A DNA stretch of 6,941 nucleotides from Alcaligenaceae bacterium (GTDB lineage: Bacteria; Pseudomonadota; Gammaproteobacteria; Burkholderiales; Burkholderiaceae_B). Below the pieces are notes generated by a model. That model was not told where the DNA came from. It ran no database searches and saw only the letters and a list, made by a program, of their open reading frames with translations. Positions 5,199 to 6,941 of the stretch are shown here, piece by piece (positions within the stretch are counted from its first letter, which is position 1; each line of letters begins with the position of its first letter). The translations under genes were made by a program, and so were the position numbers. The stretch is from contig CANCRX010000129.1 of assembly GCA_947380655.1 (NCBI GenBank), positions 1-6,941 on the forward strand. The letters run 5' to 3'.

Positions 5199-6941
5199 AT
5201 GGCAGACGCAAACACCTCCAGCACCCAGCAAGCGCAAGACGCGCAAAACCTCGACAACCTGACCTCGCTGCAACAGCCTTCAGGTGCCGAGCAAACTGCT
5301 GCGGTACAGAACACAACTGCGCGCGCGGATGCCGCGGTGAGTTCAACCAACGTTGATACGCCGGATGGCCCAAGCCTTTACAACAACACCGTTGCGGATG
5401 TTTTGAATCCTGCGCTGCCACAGGGGGCGACAGATCCAACAGGTTTGGCGAACATAGGCGGATTGACTAATCCGGGTTCGACAAGTCCTATCGATCCGCT
5501 CGGTGGTCAGCTCGGTGCTGCAGGTAATGCGCCTGCTGGCAATGGTGCCGGTGATGCGGCTGCTGCTGCGGCGGCTGATGCTGGTCTGACGGTGTCTGCT
5601 GATGCGAGCAATGTCGTGGGTGGTGCCGGAGGTGTGGGTGGCGGTGCTGCGCGTACTACGCAGCTTGCTGGTACTGCGCCTGGAGGTGCTCCAGTCGCTG
5701 CAGCACCGACTGCATTGGCGGCCACTCTTGGAACCGCGGGTGATGGTACAACATCTGGTGCAGCGGCGCCTGCTGCGGCTGATGCTGGTGCTACGCCTAC
5801 GGTAGTTCCTACGTTTAATCTGACAGCAAACGCTCCTGGGGTCAATGCTGTAGCCAACATTGATGCGCTAAGTTCTGGTACGCCGACAGTACTGCTAGCG
5901 CCTGCATTGGTCAGCGTCAAAATTCTGCCTGTAGATGAATTGCTTGCTCAAACTGATTCTACCAATCCATCTGTCACGGGTGGTGTTGTAGAAATTTCGG
6001 TGTTTGATGCAAACCCGAATCCCTCCGAAAGTATTTCAATCACTCTCGTTCAGAATTCATTGGTGTGGAGTGGTGGTGATCTGTCTGGCAATTTACTTGT
6101 CTCGTTGAATACTACTTTAAGTACTGATCCCAATGGAACGGGCCAGTTGACTCAGGTGTTCGCACTAGACACGGCTAACTCTGTTGTCTACACGGATCCT
6201 CTTACTGGTTTGACAGGAGTGTTGAGCACAGTCACCCTGACTTTTGACGTTGCAGATAAAACGTTTGATTTTCTTTCATTAAATGAGACGTTGGGTATTA
6301 CCTATGAGTTGATCTTTACTAATGGGTCGACTGGTTTGGTCTCGGAGGCAACGCCCTTTGTTGTGACTGTGACGGGTTCGAATGATATTCCTGTACTGAG
6401 CGTTGAGGTGGGTGATGTCGTTGCGGGGTCGATTACTGAATTCGTAGATCCTACTACGCAACAGCCTGATGCGACGTTGGTTGATGGCGTCTCAGGAGCG
6501 TTGACGTTTGTTGATGTGGATTTGAACGACACACACACCGTTGCTGTTGTTGATGCTGTGCTGGATCCTGTTGCAGATGCTTCTGGTGTGTTGATTTCTA
6601 ATGGTGGTGCGACACCTGTTCAGGTTGTTGCGCATTATGTTGATGCATCAGGAAATGCAGTTGCGCTTGATGGTGCGCTCTTGACTGATGTTGAATTGGT
6701 TGTTCAGGCGAGTACTTTTGCTGTGAACGACGCAGCGACAGATACGACCGGTGGTGTCAATGGTCAGTTGAATTGGGACTACAGCGTTCTGGATAGCAAG
6801 TTTGCATTTTTGGCGCAGGGCGAGACGCTGACGCTTACTTACAGTGTGCAGGTTACTGATAGCGTAGGTGCTGTTTCTGGTGTTCAGGATGTGACGATCA
6901 CAGTTACGGGTACGAATGACACGCCGCTGGTGTCGGTGAGC
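5199..6941 (+). CDS. VCBS-repeat giant adhesin, N-terminal part only
   Basis: The frame runs open for 581 codons from ATG 5199 to the last base, so the gene continues past the window. There is no signal peptide: the start MADANTSSTQQAQ is polar, as expected for a type I-secreted protein with a C-terminal export signal. Residues 1-100 are polar and unrecognised. Residues 101-200 are Ala/Gly/Thr-rich linker. From about 201 beta-sandwich modules begin. Two end in the VCBS-type signature, TVTGSNDIP (N395 D396) and TVTGTNDTP (N573 D574); the second is preceded by GQLNWDYSVLDSKFAFL, QGETLTLTYSVQVTD and GVQDVTITV. Asp-rich turns such as FVDVDLNDTH suggest calcium binding. VCBS proteins of this type are RTX-like adhesins for attachment and biofilm. 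No LapA-type retention module is apparent at the N-terminus. Secretion genes are not in the window, so type I export is inferred. Confidence 0.88.
   Translation, partial: MADANTSSTQQAQDAQNLDNLTSLQQPSGAEQTAAVQNTTARADAAVSSTNVDTPDGPSLYNNTVADVLNPALPQGATDPTGLANIGGLTNPGSTSPIDPLGGQLGAAGNAPAGNGAGDAAAAAAADAGLTVSADASNVVGGAGGVGGGAARTTQLAGTAPGGAPVAAAPTALAATLGTAGDGTTSGAAAPAAADAGATPTVVPTFNLTANAPGVNAVANIDALSSGTPTVLLAPALVSVKILPVDELLAQTDSTNPSVTGGVVEISVFDANPNPSESISITLVQNSLVWSGGDLSGNLLVSLNTTLSTDPNGTGQLTQVFALDTANSVVYTDPLTGLTGVLSTVTLTFDVADKTFDFLSLNETLGITYELIFTNGSTGLVSEATPFVVTVTGSNDIPVLSVEVGDVVAGSITEFVDPTTQQPDATLVDGVSGALTFVDVDLNDTHTVAVVDAVLDPVADASGVLISNGGATPVQVVAHYVDASGNAVALDGALLTDVELVVQASTFAVNDAATDTTGGVNGQLNWDYSVLDSKFAFLAQGETLTLTYSVQVTDSVGAVSGVQDVTITVTGTNDTPLVSVS
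5499..5798 (+). repeat. Ala/Gly-rich low-complexity linker of the adhesin
   Basis: Codons 101-200 encode mostly Ala, Gly, Thr, Pro and Asp, including a run of seven Ala before DAG. A 15-base direct repeat, GCGGCTGATGCTGGT, occurs at 5571-5585 and 5775-5789 and encodes AADAG both times. It probably forms a flexible spacer. Such DNA is prone to slippage and length variation. Confidence 0.7.
6264..6404 (+). repeat. VCBS-type module end, copy 1
   Basis: Residues 356-402 of the adhesin (FDFLSLNETLGITY through TVTGSNDIPVLSV) align with residues 535-580 with a single one-residue gap. Shared positions include F.FL, ETL, TY and TVTG.ND.P. This copy is the more diverged from the usual VCBS pattern and lacks the LNWDYSVLD strand before it. 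Confidence 0.7.
6801..6938 (+). repeat. VCBS-type module end, copy 2
   Basis: Residues 535-580 (FAFLAQGETLTLTY through TVTGTNDTPLVSV) match the classic end of a VCBS repeat, with the GQLNWDYSVLD strand just before it. The distance between the two ND signatures is 178 residues, which gives the module period visible here. Further copies probably follow beyond the window. Confidence 0.75.

Noticed and set aside
5514..5525. GAAG in the adhesin N-terminus as a LapG-like double-Ala cleavage site
   Set aside because: AAG-like motifs are expected by chance in an Ala/Gly-rich linker, and no LapA retention module or LapG/LapD gene is visible.
5507..5920. 137-residue antisense open frame rich in Ala, Pro and Val
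   Set aside because: It lies wholly opposite the Ala/Gly-rich linker of the adhesin, whose codon composition removes stops from the reverse strand. It has low complexity, no known motif and no supporting leader.

Overview
The window looks like Gram-negative, probably proteobacterial (betaproteobacteria would fit), chromosomal DNA. It encodes an outer-membrane beta-barrel, two further proteins with Sec signal peptides, and the start of a large repetitive adhesin with no signal peptide. The organism assignment is inference from protein style only. All five genes lie on the + strand. I see no tRNA, rRNA, CRISPR array, insertion sequence or attachment site, and no gene-free stretch longer than about 140 bases.

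Layout: (1) 1-987 is the 3' part of an unrecognised, apparently cytoplasmic protein with a winged-helix-like C-terminus. (2) 984-1778 overlaps it by ATGA and encodes an exported ClpP/crotonase-fold serine protease-like protein with an intact Ser-His pair. (3) After a 66-base gap with an 8-bp inverted repeat, 1845-3266 encodes a TPR plus outer-membrane beta-barrel protein that resembles the Slam (surface lipoprotein assembly modifier, DUF560) family. (4) Ten bases later, 3277-5061 encodes a secreted FecR-domain protein. Its C-terminal ~220 residues look like the beta-barrel domain of TbpB-like/Slam-dependent surface proteins. (5) After a 137-base leader with a perfect 16-bp palindrome, a long hairpin and a possible Shine-Dalgarno-masking stem, 5199-6941 encodes the first 581 residues of a VCBS-repeat giant adhesin that runs off the window.

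Taken together, this looks like a cell-surface locus. The most interesting reading is that gene 3 (Slam-like translocator) and gene 4 (FecR domain fused to a TbpB-like barrel) are a translocator/substrate pair. That pair sits beside a probable type I-secreted adhesin and a periplasmic protease that might process or control surface proteins. The family resemblances come from motif reading; the pairing and the joint role are inference.
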